Shown here piece by piece: positions 1-10,790 of a stretch of 64,000 nucleotides of DNA. Each line of letters opens with the position of its first letter. Position 1 is the stretch's first letter. Made by a program: the position numbers and the translations under genes. The notes under the pieces are model-generated. The model saw nothing but the letters and a program-made list of their open reading frames with translations, did no database searches and was not told the origin of the DNA. Source of the stretch: Warburgia ugandensis (lineage: Eukaryota > Streptophyta > Magnoliopsida > Canellales > Canellaceae); assembly GCA_035236585.1 (NCBI GenBank), contig CP141128.1, forward strand, positions 26,255,618 through 26,319,617, written 5' to 3'.

Positions 1-1317
1 GCAGAGGTAACTGACTACAGGTGAGACAGTCTGATCTGGACCATCGGATCTCCTATGGCTGGATCTCCTCCATCTAGTAAAACCAAGTTCTCAGATTTCA
101 CATCCTGGGGTTTTTGGACCCCAAGAATCCATCCATCGGCTCAGAAGTTACATCTGAGGTATGGATCAATGGGATCTCAACCCTCAGTGCCGGATCCATC
201 GTTTCCAACGGATCAACGGCTGGGGAGCTCCCATCTTTGCTTGAAAACCAGACTAATCAACTAGAAATGAAAGAGCCGTGCAAGTGCACCTACCTGGAAG
301 AAGATATTCCTGACCTTTGCCGAAAAAACAGAAAATCAACTCCTGATAATATAGGTCGTCAAAGCTTCAGTTTTTTAGTGATTTCTCCATGGATACTCCA
401 CTGATTATGGTAAACTCAAAGGGGTTTTGTAGATCTTGGTATTCCTCAAAGTTCCAATGGCTAAGATGATATTTCAATGGTTGAATATGGATGCCTAATT
501 CATAAAACCGTAACAGGGTGTAAACCCGGCTCTTTGGGGACGACGTGTTTGTGGACGCGCCCAATAACCCGAGGATGAATGTTCCCTTGAGGCGTGTCTA
601 TGGACTCTCCAATTGAGAAATAGAAGGTTGGGAAAGAGAGAGGGAAAAAGAGAGAATGGGGAGGAATTTTGAGTTGAGATTTTGGCAGAGTCTAGGAGAC
701 TTTGTGATTGATTTTTGGAATATTTTTTTTAAGTTTATTTATAAGGTTTTTGAGTGTTTTCCATCATAACACCTAATAATTATGTTTTTTCCTTTTTAAT
801 ATTTAATATTTATTTGATTCTCACTACCACCTCCTTCTCCAATAATTGGTAGTAGTGGTTTGACCTATGATTGCACATGGTCTGGTCATTGGATTCCATT
901 TTGGGTCCTTTGTGGGCCCCATATGTGTAAAAACACCATTTTGCCCTTTATTTTAAAATTTTGAGTTTACTCCTACGAACTCGAAATTGAGTGTACTTAG
1001 TGACGTTGGACTCATATTTTTTAGTATATTATAAATTTGATGTCTTAGGCCTTGGCTAGGGTAAAATTACTATTTTACCCTTTTGTTCTTAAAATGGAGA
1101 AAATAAAGGTTTTTCACTCCGAATTCAAAATGCATCGTGCTTACAGTCATTCTAAAGGGTTCGTGGGATATGTTTTTAGTTATGCATGTCTTTATGCTTT
1201 ATTTGTACTTCTATAAGAAGTACATTTTTGTTAAGCCTAATATTCCAGCCTGATTTTTCCTTGAAATCTTAAATTTCACTATTATATTTTTATTACAAAA
1301 AAGTTAGGGGTGTTACA
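1..1317 (-). repeat. 3' LTR of the Tekay-type element (partial, cut by window start)
   Basis: It matches 12338-13666 in the 5' LTR with many scattered substitutions and small indels. The inner end is ...GTGTTACA at 1317 (TGTAACACC on the element's strand), followed at once by the polypurine tract. A TATA-like stretch lies near 733-743, matching the promoter site in the other LTR. The pair looks clearly more diverged than the LTR pair of the Athila-type element at 16902-28810, so this insertion is probably older. Confidence 0.92.
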
Positions 1318-1319
1318 AT

Positions 1320-1331
1320 CTACCCCCCATA
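1320..1331 (-). other. Polypurine tract of the Tekay-type element
   Basis: On the minus strand the sequence just before the 3' LTR reads TATGGGGGGTAGAT, the purine-rich primer for plus-strand DNA synthesis. Upstream of it, at about 1327-1357, is the AT-rich run with TTTGAGGATGAAATTTTTG that I recall as usual between the chromodomain stop and the tract in Tekay-type elements. Confidence 0.85.
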
Positions 1332-1364
1332 CAAAAATTTCATCCTCAAAATTTCAAATCTACA

Positions 1365-1505
1365 CTACTCAAACAAACTAGGATACAAGTTTTTCATTTC
1401 TTCTTCTAATTCCCAAGTAGCTTCCTTGATCGTATGATGTTGCCATAATACTTTGACTAAGGGAATAACTTTGGTCCTTAACTGTTGTTCCTTCCTGTCC
1501 AAGAT
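1365..1505 (-). pseudogene. Chromodomain end of Tekay integrase, cut off by one TAG
   Basis: After the TAG at 1506-1508 the same frame stays open for 46 codons to the TAG at 1365-1367. It begins ILDRKEQQLR, passes VKVLWQHH and ATWELEEEM, and ends YPSLFE. This is the C-terminal chromodomain of chromoviruses, a fold that binds histone marks or other chromatin features and steers integration to heterochromatin. Because one in-frame stop separates it from integrase, a product of this copy would lack its targeting tail. The stop could come from a CAG codon by one C-to-T change. That is inference, since no intact relative is in the window. Confidence 0.85.
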
Positions 1506-3281
1506 CTAAATTCCCCTCTCTTTAAAGGTTAAGTTTGTGTCTAACTCCTCTGATATGTTTTGACGCACATGAGTCTCATCTGGAATGTATTTCCGTAGCA
1601 TGGAAATGCCGAATACATTGTGTACTTTTGAGAGTTGAGGCGGTAGGGCTAATTTGTAAGCCACCAACCCAACCCTTTCTAGTATTTCAAAAGGACCAAC
1701 ATACCTTGGACTGAGTTTTCCTTTACTTCCGAACCTTCTCACCCCTTTGATGGGTGAGACCTTCAGAAACACATGGTCACCTATTTCGAATTCCAGGGTT
1801 CGGCGTCTTTTATCTGCATAGCTTTTATGACGACTATGAGCGACCAACAATCTTTTCTTTATTATTCTTACCTTGTCTGTACATTGTTCCACAAATTCTG
1901 ACTTCATCAACTTTCGTTCCCCCATGTCATCCCAACACGTTGGTGATTGACATGGTCGTCCATACAAGGCTTCATAAGGTGCCATTCCGATACTTGCATG
2001 GAAGCTGTTATTACAAGCAAACTCTATCAATGGAAAATGCTCATCCCAACTACCCTTCCAGTCTAGTGCACAGGCCCTTAGCATGTCTTCTAAGGTTTGA
2101 ATGGTCCTTTTTGACTGACCATCAGTTTGGGGATGAAAGGCTATACTAAATTTTAGTGATGTCCCCAATGCTTGTTGCTCGCTCTTCCAGCTTCTTGATG
2201 TAAACCTTCCATCTTGATCCGAGATCATGGAGAGTGAGACCCCATGAAGGCTAACTGTTTCTTTTACATACAATTGGGCTAAACTATCAATAGATTGGTT
2301 TTGTTTGATTGGAAGGAAGTGTGCTGACTTGGTTAGCCTATCAACTATTATCCATATCATGTCATGCCCTGCCTGAGTCTTTGGTAAACCCACAATAAAG
2401 TCCATGGTGATATGTTCCCATTTCCACTCTGGCAGGTCTAAGGTTTGTAGTAACCCAGCTGGTTTTTGATGCTCAGCCTTAACTTGTTGACAAGTTAAAC
2501 ACCTAGCCACACACTCCCCTATATCTTTCTTCATACCTTCCCACCAAAAATTTCTTTTTAAATCTTGATACATTTTTGTTCCTCCAGGATGAATGAAAAT
2601 TTTTGATTGATGGGCCTCTTGTAGTAGTGTTTTTCTCAAGCTTGAGGGAACCATTAGTCTTCCTTGAAATCGAATAACCCCTGCTGAGTCTCTACTAACC
2701 CCTACCTTTTCACACATTGCTTGAATTGCTACATCCCCCACTTGGCCCTTTAAGATTTCTTCAACAAAAGCTGACTTGATGGTGACATTAGCCAACACTG
2801 CCTTTGTGTGTCTGCTTAGTGCATCAGCCACTACATTAGCCTTTCCAGGATGGTATTGAATTGTAAAATCATAATCCTTAAGGTATTCCATCCACCTTCT
2901 TTGTCTCATATTCAAATCAGCCTGAGTGAAAATATACTTAAGGCTCTTGTGATTAGTGAATACATTGAACTTTTCCCCATACAAGTAATGTCTCCAAATT
3001 TTTAAGGCAAGCACTGTTGCTGCCAATTCTAGGTCGTGTACTGGGTAGTACATTTCGTGCTTCTTTAATTGTCGTGAAGCATAAGCAATGACCTTCCCAT
3101 TTTGCATGAGTACACTTCCTAACCCCTTACCTGAAGCATCACAGTATATTTCATAACCTCCACTCCCAGATGGCAAGGACAATACTGGTGCTGCAATTAA
3201 TCTCTTCTTTAACTCTTGGAAACTCCTTTCACATTCATTAGTCCAAGTAAACTGTACTCCTTTTCTAGTCAAAGGAGTCAA
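1506..3281 (-). pseudogene. RNase H and integrase part of Tekay-type pol, catalytically damaged
   Basis: The open stretch of 591 codons begins in the RT-RNase H connection and runs through integrase. RNase H motifs are IYCDAS (D48), HDLELAA (E85) and VVADALSR (D153). The position usually read as FTDHKSL is FTNHKSL (N110), losing a catalytic aspartate. Integrase shows the zinc-binding histidines near 224-231 and cysteines C261/C264 (CLTCQQVK). The core has D294 (TMDFI) and D355 (ISDQDGRF), but the third acidic residue is K391 in GQSKRTIQ, exactly 36 residues after D355 where glutamate is expected. A GPF/Y-type module follows (YVGPFEILERVG). The stretch is continuous with the chromodomain downstream and joined to RT upstream through a frameshift near 3310-3330. 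The methionine at 3281 is only the first in the open frame, not a real start. Confidence 0.93.
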
Positions 3282-3577
3282 AGGAAGAGCTAGATAGGAA
3301 AACCCTTGGATAATCTACGATAATATCTTGTTAACCCTAGAAAGCTTCTTATTTCAGTTACTGCTTTTAGTTGCTCCCAATTCATTATAGTCTCAACCTT
3401 GGCAGGGTCCACTTCTACTCCATTCTGAGAAATTACATGCCCCAGAAAATTGACTTTTTCCAACTAAAACTCACACTTTGAAAATTTACCAAATAGTTTG
3501 TGCCTTCTAAGTGTGGTTAACACAATCCTTAAATGTTCTTGATGTTCTAGTATACTAGTAGAATAAATAAGTATATC
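3282..3577 (-). pseudogene. Tekay-type reverse transcriptase, C-terminal piece after the solo LTR
   Basis: The frame resumes directly after the inserted solo LTR with LIYSTSILEHQEHL, which continues the FIDD active-site strand found at 6150. It goes on through RRHKLFGKFSKCEF, a TAG at 3464-3466 (where TGG is expected before LEKVNFLGH), then GVEVDPAKV and EIRSFLGL, the end of the RT domain. Near 3310-3330 the frame must shift by one base to join the RNase H stretch, probably through loss of one T before the YYRR-to-KGFS segment. Together with the insertion, this leaves RT non-functional. Confidence 0.88.
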
Positions 3578-6149
3578 TGTGACGACTCCGGTTTTTATAT
3601 GATGCAATTTTGATAAAAAGGCGAGATCTCTTATTTTATAAGTATGAAATACATGAAAATCTTTTTGTTTTGGAAAACAATCTTTCATAAAAACCCCGAG
3701 TGTCAAAACACATTCTCAAATTATCTAGCAATGGTAAAGTTTTAAATCAACATTATTCCCAAGAAAGTGTTAGTCACAGCCTCAGCTATTAGAGAGTAAC
3801 TACAATCAAGTAGCATTGAAAGATAAGGTAGTGGTTTACTTACTTGCGCTTAGTCTGGGTGTCTTCTGTCACAAGCGTTCCTTGCTCTTAAGTGTTTACT
3901 TTGTGTCTGAAAAATGTTGAGGATTGGGTGAGTATATACTATACTCAGTAGGAGCCTATAACTACTAGTTTTATAATGCATGCGATGTTTTAAAATCATG
4001 TGCTCTTTCAAAACATGTGCATGTCTGAACACTCAAGTTCAATATATCAAAAACCATTGCCATATTGAAATACTAACGACTTAAAGAATCTCACAAACCA
4101 AGTCGAAAGTATCATATATATCATAAAATAATGATATGCATAAGATGCTTCATTGAATCCAACTCATGGATATCTAGTATGGTATGGTCGACCAACCTCA
4201 TATCATGCCATATGCAATGCAAATAAGTCCACGAAACCATAGGGTCCAACTATGCCCACGACCTCACTGCTGTGTGGTCCCCAGGTACCTGAGGACATTC
4301 GGTCATAGCCTCAACGGGACCTATGACACATCTTCGTCGCAAATCATGCAATCTATGCAATCGATTGCAAAACATGCATGAAATGCATAAAATCTGCTCA
4401 TGCGAGTATTGCATTCAAAGTCATAACCCTGCCTAAAAGCCTGCAAGCCTAGAAGCCTTCTTAGCTCTCTCTGGCTTGCCCTCATTGGCCCGCCCTCATC
4501 GGCCCGCCCTCGTAGGTCAAGGCTACACTTATCATGCAATCTATGCATGTAGCACATGTCTTGGCAATATATGCGCAATGTATTTTTCAAAACCTGTCCT
4601 CTTTGGGTCCCTCACAACTGCCTGGCCCTCACAACTGCCTACCCAATGTCTTTTGGGCACTCCAGCATCTTTTGGTAACCCTCAAGGACATGCAATTTTT
4701 CAAAAACTCAATGCTCACAAATCATGCAATATATGCATTTGTTTGCAAAACATATCTATGCATAATGTATATGCAATTATTTGCAAAACATACCCATGCA
4801 TAAAGCTTTTATCATATGTATGTTGAATTAAGTCATGCTAAACAAGTTATATAACTTATACTTAAAACATGCATAAAACAATCATGGCTCTTTTAAAAAG
4901 TCTAGTAGCGGTAGAGCACCTACTTCAAAACATCATGGGTTCTTTTTAAAAGTCTAGTAGGGATAGAGCACCTACCTGGCTAGGTCGACTAACCCCTTTG
5001 TCCTCGTATGCTCCTAAACATGGTTTGGGGAATCAAGGTTAGTTTGGCCTATCTTTTATAGGTTTTAGAGTGGTTGGTCTTATTACTTAGTCATTAAGGG
5101 TCCATCCCTATGCCTATGGGTGTCCTAAGGTCTTAATTGCGCCTTGGTATCATCAGTTTTCCAAAGGTCTAGCAGCCACGCGCTACCATCCTATTCTAAG
5201 GGTCATGCTCACCTTTGATTGGGCCTTGATTAAGGATTTTATAGTTTGGGTGTGTCCGCATCGTCGACACAGACACAACATCTTTTGCGGCGCCTCAATT
5301 GGAGCTATAGATCTCAAGTTATAGGCTTTTTAGTATCAAGTATACATAAGGACCTTTAAGAGTGAAATGTGGAATGCTAGCACGCTACGCGCTTCGCGTT
5401 AGCGGCATGTGCCCCAGCTGTTCGTTGGGGGACCGGGGCATCCTCAGGACACCCTGGTTCGACCCTGTCGAACCAGTACGGCCCAGGGATCATCCCTGGG
5501 TCCTTGGTGACTCTCCAGGGCTCTATTTTGCAGGATTTTTCATGTAAAAACTTAGGGAAACTGAGCCCAGGACTACTGTGAAGACGGGTTTTGAGGGATC
5601 TTGGGCATACCTGGCTCATTGCTGGGTTTTTCTCCTCATTTCTGCTCTTGGTTGCTTCTCCAAAATGGGGTTTTTTGAAGCTTTTGGGCTACCATTAGAG
5701 GCACCCAAGAGCTCTATTTATAGAGCTATAAGAGGGTTCTGGAGGGGGCTCTCACCGCCCTTGAATGGCGGTGGAGAAACCTCCAGAATGGGGGTGATTT
5801 CTCCTCCAATCACCGCCGTTCTAGAGCCCTCTAGGGGGTTGAAGATGAAGGGTGCCCGTATCAAAACGGGCCCCTATGTTTTGCAGGCTAAATCTGTTTT
5901 TTGTAAAAATTACATTTTTGCCCCTGAACTTCAAAGGGCCATAACTTGCTCATTTTAACTTCATTTTGGGTGATTTTGGTCTTGTTGGATTCCTTTTTCT
6001 GAGATGCACCTAATGGTATCATTTTTAGGATCAAATTTCTGGGTTCAGTCAAGGTGAATAGTGAAATGACCAAAATGCCCTTATCTTCAAAAACTGAACT
6101 TTTCATTGCTAACTTGGGATTTTAATGTTACAAAATTGGAGTAATTACA
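3578..6149 (-). mobile_element. Solo LTR (2572 bp) inserted in the Tekay reverse transcriptase
   Basis: The unit starts TGTGACGACTCC and ends GGAGTAATTACA. It is flanked by perfect 5-bp duplications ATATC at 3573-3577 and 6150-6154. Removing it and one duplication rejoins the RT frame in the middle of FIDDI-LIYS. Its minus-strand sequence aligns with the 36169-38837 LTR of the plus-strand element, for example 4170-4290 against 38100-38220, so it is the same family in the opposite orientation. No internal region is present, which is the mark of recombination between the two LTRs of a former full element. It carries a local duplication at 4882-4982 (two units of about 51 bp) and a GC-rich part near 5380-5600 like that in the related LTR. 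Confidence 0.95.
5713..5725 (-). promoter_or_regulatory. TATA-like box in the solo LTR
   Basis: On the minus strand the site reads GCTCTATAAATAG, about 430 bp from the LTR's 5' end at 6149. It is flanked by inverted GCTCTA/TAGAGC arms. The position corresponds to the TATA site of the related LTR at 36515-36523. A real start site is not shown. Confidence 0.55.
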
Positions 6150-6714
6150 ATATCGTCAATGAATATGATTACAAATTTATCCAAAAATTCCTTGAAAAAT
6201 CTATTCATCAAGTCCATGAATACGACTGGATCATTGGTTAACCCGAAAGCCATCACCAAAAATTCATAATGTCCATACCGGGTTCTGAATGTAGTCTTGG
6301 GTATATCTTCACCTTTAATACGCAACTGATGATATCCAGATTAAAGGTCAATTTTTGAAAAGACCTTAGCATATTGGAGTTGATCAAAGAGATCATCAAT
6401 GCGAGGTAGAGGGTATCTATTTTTTATTGTCACATTATTCAGCATACGATAATCGATACACAGCCTCATTGACCCATCCTTCTTCTTCACAAATATCACA
6501 AGTGCTCCCCATGGTGAGTTACTTGGTCTGATAAACCTATTGTCTAACTATTCCTAAAGTTGGTTTTTCAATTCTCTTAACTCAGCTGGGGCCATTCTAT
6601 ATGGTTCTTTAGAAATTGGAGTTGTACCAGGAATCAAATCAATGGTAAACTCAATTTCCCTATGAGGGGGTAAACCTGGCAATTCTTCAGGAAACACATC
6701 TTGGAATTCCATGA
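6150..6714 (-). pseudogene. Tekay-type reverse transcriptase, N-terminal piece before the solo LTR
   Basis: Read from 6714 downward in the frame one base off from gag-protease, it runs [19 protein letters not shown], then the typical [53 protein letters not shown], and ends FIDD, the RT catalytic YXDD-type box, cut after the second D by the solo LTR. Three in-frame stops are visible: TAG at 6554-6556, TAG at 6548-6550 and TAA at 6341-6343 in the KIDL-x-SGYHQ motif. The role of the family is to copy the element's RNA into DNA in cytoplasmic particles. This copy cannot do so. Confidence 0.9.
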
Positions 6715-8394
6715 CTATGTCAATTCCTCTATTTTAGGCTGCTCCACATTCAAAGCAACTACAGTTGCTAAAAATGCCTGACACCCTTTTGACACATATT
6801 TGATAGCCTTCATAGCTGATACTATAGGCTTGACTGACCCATTTGGTTTTCCCTGCAATACTAGTTTTTCTTCTCCAGGTGTGTTACAAGTAAGTTTCTT
6901 TTTTCTGCAGTCCATAATTACCCCGTATTTGGCTAGCCAATCCATACCTAGTATAACATCATAATCTACCATGCTAAGTAAAATAAGGTCTATACTCATT
7001 GTTCTCCCTTGTACTTCCACAGGTACATCTGAAAGATATTCCTGTAATCTAATTGTTTTCCCCACTGGTGTCATTACATAGAATCCCAACTTTTCCACTA
7101 TCAATTGTATACTAGATGCAAATATACAGGATATAAAAGAATGACTTGAACCTGAATCAAACAGTACTTTGGAATGGTGATGAGATACTAACAATGTACC
7201 TTCAATAACTGCATTGGATATTCCTACCTCTCCATCGGTAATGGCGAACACTCTTCCTTGATGACGTGGTACATTTTTAGGCTTTGCACCTTGGATTGCC
7301 AAGGGTTTGTTGCATTGATTAGAGAAATGCCCGATCTCACCACATTTATAATATTTGATAGGGGGTCGTGGCTGTTGTGGTGCCCCACGAGGGCATGCAT
7401 GGCCTAGATGATATGTTCTACAAGCAGGGCATTGTTTCCTTTTTGTTTGGTTCCCTTGCTTGTTAAAAGGCCGAAAATTGTTTGAGGGTCTCTTGCCTTT
7501 CTTGAATGATTTTTCATGAGAGGTGCTCGTTCCTCCAAATTTGGTGAATTGGCTTCTTTTGTAGTCTTCTTCAAATTTGGATGCCATTTCAACACATTCC
7601 GCAATGGTAGTAGGTTTAGTCCCCAGCACCTTTGTCCTTAGTCCAGGATGTAACCCTTCCATAAAATGATTTATCGTGTTTCTTTCAGTGTTACATATGT
7701 GGTTGGCGAACCTCTTTAGCTGGATGAACTTATTTTCATAGTCCACCACAGAAAGGCTTCCTTGTCGTAACTCTAAGAACTCTTTCTGCTTCTGGGATTT
7801 GATATGTTCGGGGAAGTATTTTTCATTAAAAACTTCTTTAAATCTTTCCCATGAGATTTCTTCATAATTTAAGAAGACATTTCTTTGTGCAGATCTCCAC
7901 CAGTAATCTGCTTCTTGCTTTAAGATGTAGGTGGCCATCTTGACCTTTAAATTATCTGAAACTCTTAATAAGCTAAAGGTCTTTTCCACCTCATGAATCC
8001 AGTCTTCAGCCTTCTCAAGTTCTCCCTTGCCATTGAAACCGCTCACCATTTTCTGGAACCTTTCCACTATTTTATCTATCTTCTCAAGTGTTAATTGTGA
8101 ATGTTCCATTGCTCCATTTGGTATTGGTGAAGAGTTCTCCTGTACTGGGGTTGGAGTTTCTTGTCTAGGAATAGGAGCATTGGGCCCCACCTCAGGTTGA
8201 ACCTGAGCTTCAGAACTTGGTGCTTCCCTTGGAGTAGCTTGAGATTGCATAAGTTGAGGAAGGATGTTCCTCAATACCCTCGTCATAACTTCCTCCAATT
8301 TATCCCATGATGATCCTTCCATAACGTTCTCAGACTCTCTTTGAGCTGTCTGCCTTGCTCCTCTTTTAGGTGGCATCTGCTCAAAACCCAACAT
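6715..8394 (-). pseudogene. Gag and aspartic protease of the Tekay-type element
   Basis: Open frame of 559 codons. The start is probably the internal MPPKRGAR (residue 7) rather than the first methionine, since Tekay gags usually begin this way. Residues about 100-280 are the gag domain (AEDWIHEVEKTF, WERFKEVFNEKYFP, ERNTINHFMEGLHPGLR), which forms the particle. Then comes a Cys/His motif CPACRTYHLGHAC (322-334) and the zinc knuckle at about 348-361, where the first cysteine is replaced by tyrosine (YYKCGEIGHFSNQC). The protease follows with the active-site DSG at 413-415 (LFDSGSSHSF) and the ILGMDWL flap region. The frame stops at EELT just before RT and continues one base out of phase, so gag-protease and RT are separated by a frameshift that is probably a mutation. 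Without it the element would have a single gag-pol frame. Confidence 0.9.
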
Positions 8395-8487
8395 TCTATG
8401 TAAGTATACTACTTAACTTCTCCCTAATATATCCTAATTTGGATAATTTCTTTGGACATTTTGGGGCTGTGAGTGACTAGATGAATG

Positions 8488-8500
8488 GCTCTGATACCAA
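8488..8500 (-). other. Primer binding site, initiator methionine tRNA type
   Basis: The minus strand reads TTGGTATCAGAGCC one base after the LTR end (...GTCACA). TGGTATCAGAGC is the usual plant site complementary to the 3' end of initiator tRNA-Met, where minus-strand DNA synthesis starts. It fixes the inner border of the 5' LTR at 8502. The leader from here to gag is only about 90 bp because most of the leader RNA is encoded in the LTR. Confidence 0.92.
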
Positions 8501-10384
8501 CTGTGACGACCTGGGTTTTTGAAACACATTTTATAATACATTTGTCCAAAGGAAGGGCCCACAAATGTGTAAAAAAATTTCGCAAACAATGTAGTGGAAA
8601 TTCTTTTCATTTAAATTCGTTTTGAACAAAACCCAAGTCTCACTAGAAGATACATAATACACATAGTCATTTCGTACAAAATAAAAGTTTATTGAATACC
8701 AGGATTCATCCAGTGGTTCACTCTTACACAGCCTTGTATTAGGTTACAACCCATTGTCCAAAATTACATAATCCAAACTTCAAACCTCACCTTACATTAA
8801 AAACACTCAATACAATACACTCTCAAATAAGGAAAAATTACATATCTTCAAATACATACTCTGATTTTCTTATTTTCTTCAAATCTTCTACTATCTTGCT
8901 GCTAGATCTTCAAGCTTTAATCCTTTAAGTCCTTTATGGCCTTGAGCTTCTTTCCCTCCTTCTCTATGCCTGAGGTATTGTAAACATGGAAACATGTACA
9001 ATACCTCAGCAAGCTATACTTGATAAGGGATACAAAAATATACTACTTCATCAATACAAGGATACATACCTCAGTCATTAAGCTGTCATGAGTCATCTCA
9101 AACTCATATATAGAGGATATACATTATTTATGTAGTACATGACAAATTAGTTAATATATTGAAGATGACTCAAAACTTGTTCTTTCCCCTGGCTATACTT
9201 CCACTTAGGAGAGTAATACCTAGCCAATTCACATATCACTATGCCATGGCATCATATTATGCCTATAATGTATGCATCATAATGCAAAATTCATTAGGAC
9301 TACTATGCTCACAGTCTCAATAGGTACAGCGCACCTGGATAACTGTATAATCTTCCACTGATACCAACTGTGGAATAATCAATCCATGTCCTCATGGGGT
9401 GGACCATGGCTGTTATAGTGAGGCCTTCCCATTATTGCCCCACCCAACATTTAAGCTCTCTTTGGGCATGGTATCCATCATATAAATTTCAGGAAGTGGG
9501 TGGCCAAACCCTCATAACTTCCCTAGCATAGCATCCCCAGTCTCTATCTCTATGTAAATCAAAATTCACAAGTCTCCATACTTGTATGAAAAATACTTTG
9601 CACATATCAGACAATGTGTTTGTTTGACTAAGGCTGGAATATTTTCTACACCCTATCCTTAGGGTATCCTTAGTTTTCATATCCCATTCCTATCACCTCA
9701 ATTAGTTTGATCATCATATTAGATCAAATAACTTAGATTCTGAGGTTATATCATTTAGTAAATCCTCTAATTTCATCCTTTAGTTGGATCATATATATGT
9801 TTTAGATCACTTAACATAATCATTTAGTTGGATCATAGAAATTTCTTATTTGGATCATGTGTTTTGGATCATGACTATGCTAAGGTACTAAGCATACTCA
9901 TACAATGAAGGTCTATATTACGAGACAGATAATCATGTATGTATACACATGAATTTTCAATATATCTTTGTATATCCACCTACCTCAAAGTAGTATTGGG
10001 TCTTGATGCATATATCCTCAAGTGGTATTCCTCCACAATGCTCATCCTAGTCTGTATTCATACATCTGTCACACCATACATTTCAAGTTATTTATCCATA
10101 CTTGTATGTATCCTAATAAGTGATACCCTAATTTTCCTTGAATGAAGTTTGATCAAGGGTTTGGGTTCTCTATCTATGTTCTTCTATACACACTATACAT
10201 ACACAATATAATACTTCATTAGTATTCTTATTGTTCTTGATCATTCAAGATCCTATGGATCTTCTTTGATCATCCTTATCTTGGTTACCATTTTTATTAG
10301 GGTTAGATGATTTACTAACCTTTTATTCTCTTTATTATTAGTACTCAATCATTTAATGTTTTAATGGTTGAGGGTAGTTTATTT

Positions 10385-10790
10385 CATTCTAAGTCTATAT
10401 TGCTCCTCTTATGTCAAATTGGCTAAGGCTTACTAGTTGAATAGTTGAACACAAAATGGCTACTTCAATCCTCATGTAAGGAGGCGTTTAGACCTCACAA
10501 ACGTCAACGGAAGGTGGGGGGAGAGCGTGGCTCTATTAGATAATCCCCTTAACCATGATGTCCATCATTCACTAGCTTTACCCTAACTCAACCTTTCATA
10601 AGGTTCCTATGAGCATTTAACCCTAAGTATTCTTTCTAATTGATTTTAATTAAATTCATGAATTAAAATGTCATTCATGGAGATTTATTATTCTCCTAAG
10701 TTGGACTATGGAATTTCTATTCCTTATATTATCCTACTAACTATAGTCCTTACTATCATAAAGTCCATGTAATACATTCCATGTGAATGT
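10385..10790 (-). repeat. Module shared between Tekay-type LTRs and Athila-type leaders, copy 1
   Basis: A 34-bp stretch at 10475-10508 is identical to 26143-26176 in the Athila-type leader, and similarity extends on both sides from about 10385 to at least 10680. The perfect stem AGAGC/GCTCT around a 3-base loop (10522-10534) recurs at 26190-26202 and 54103-54115. On the element's strand it lies about 2.4 kb downstream of the TATA-like site, so it would be part of the RNA leader. Function unknown; the outer borders are approximate. Confidence 0.7.
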
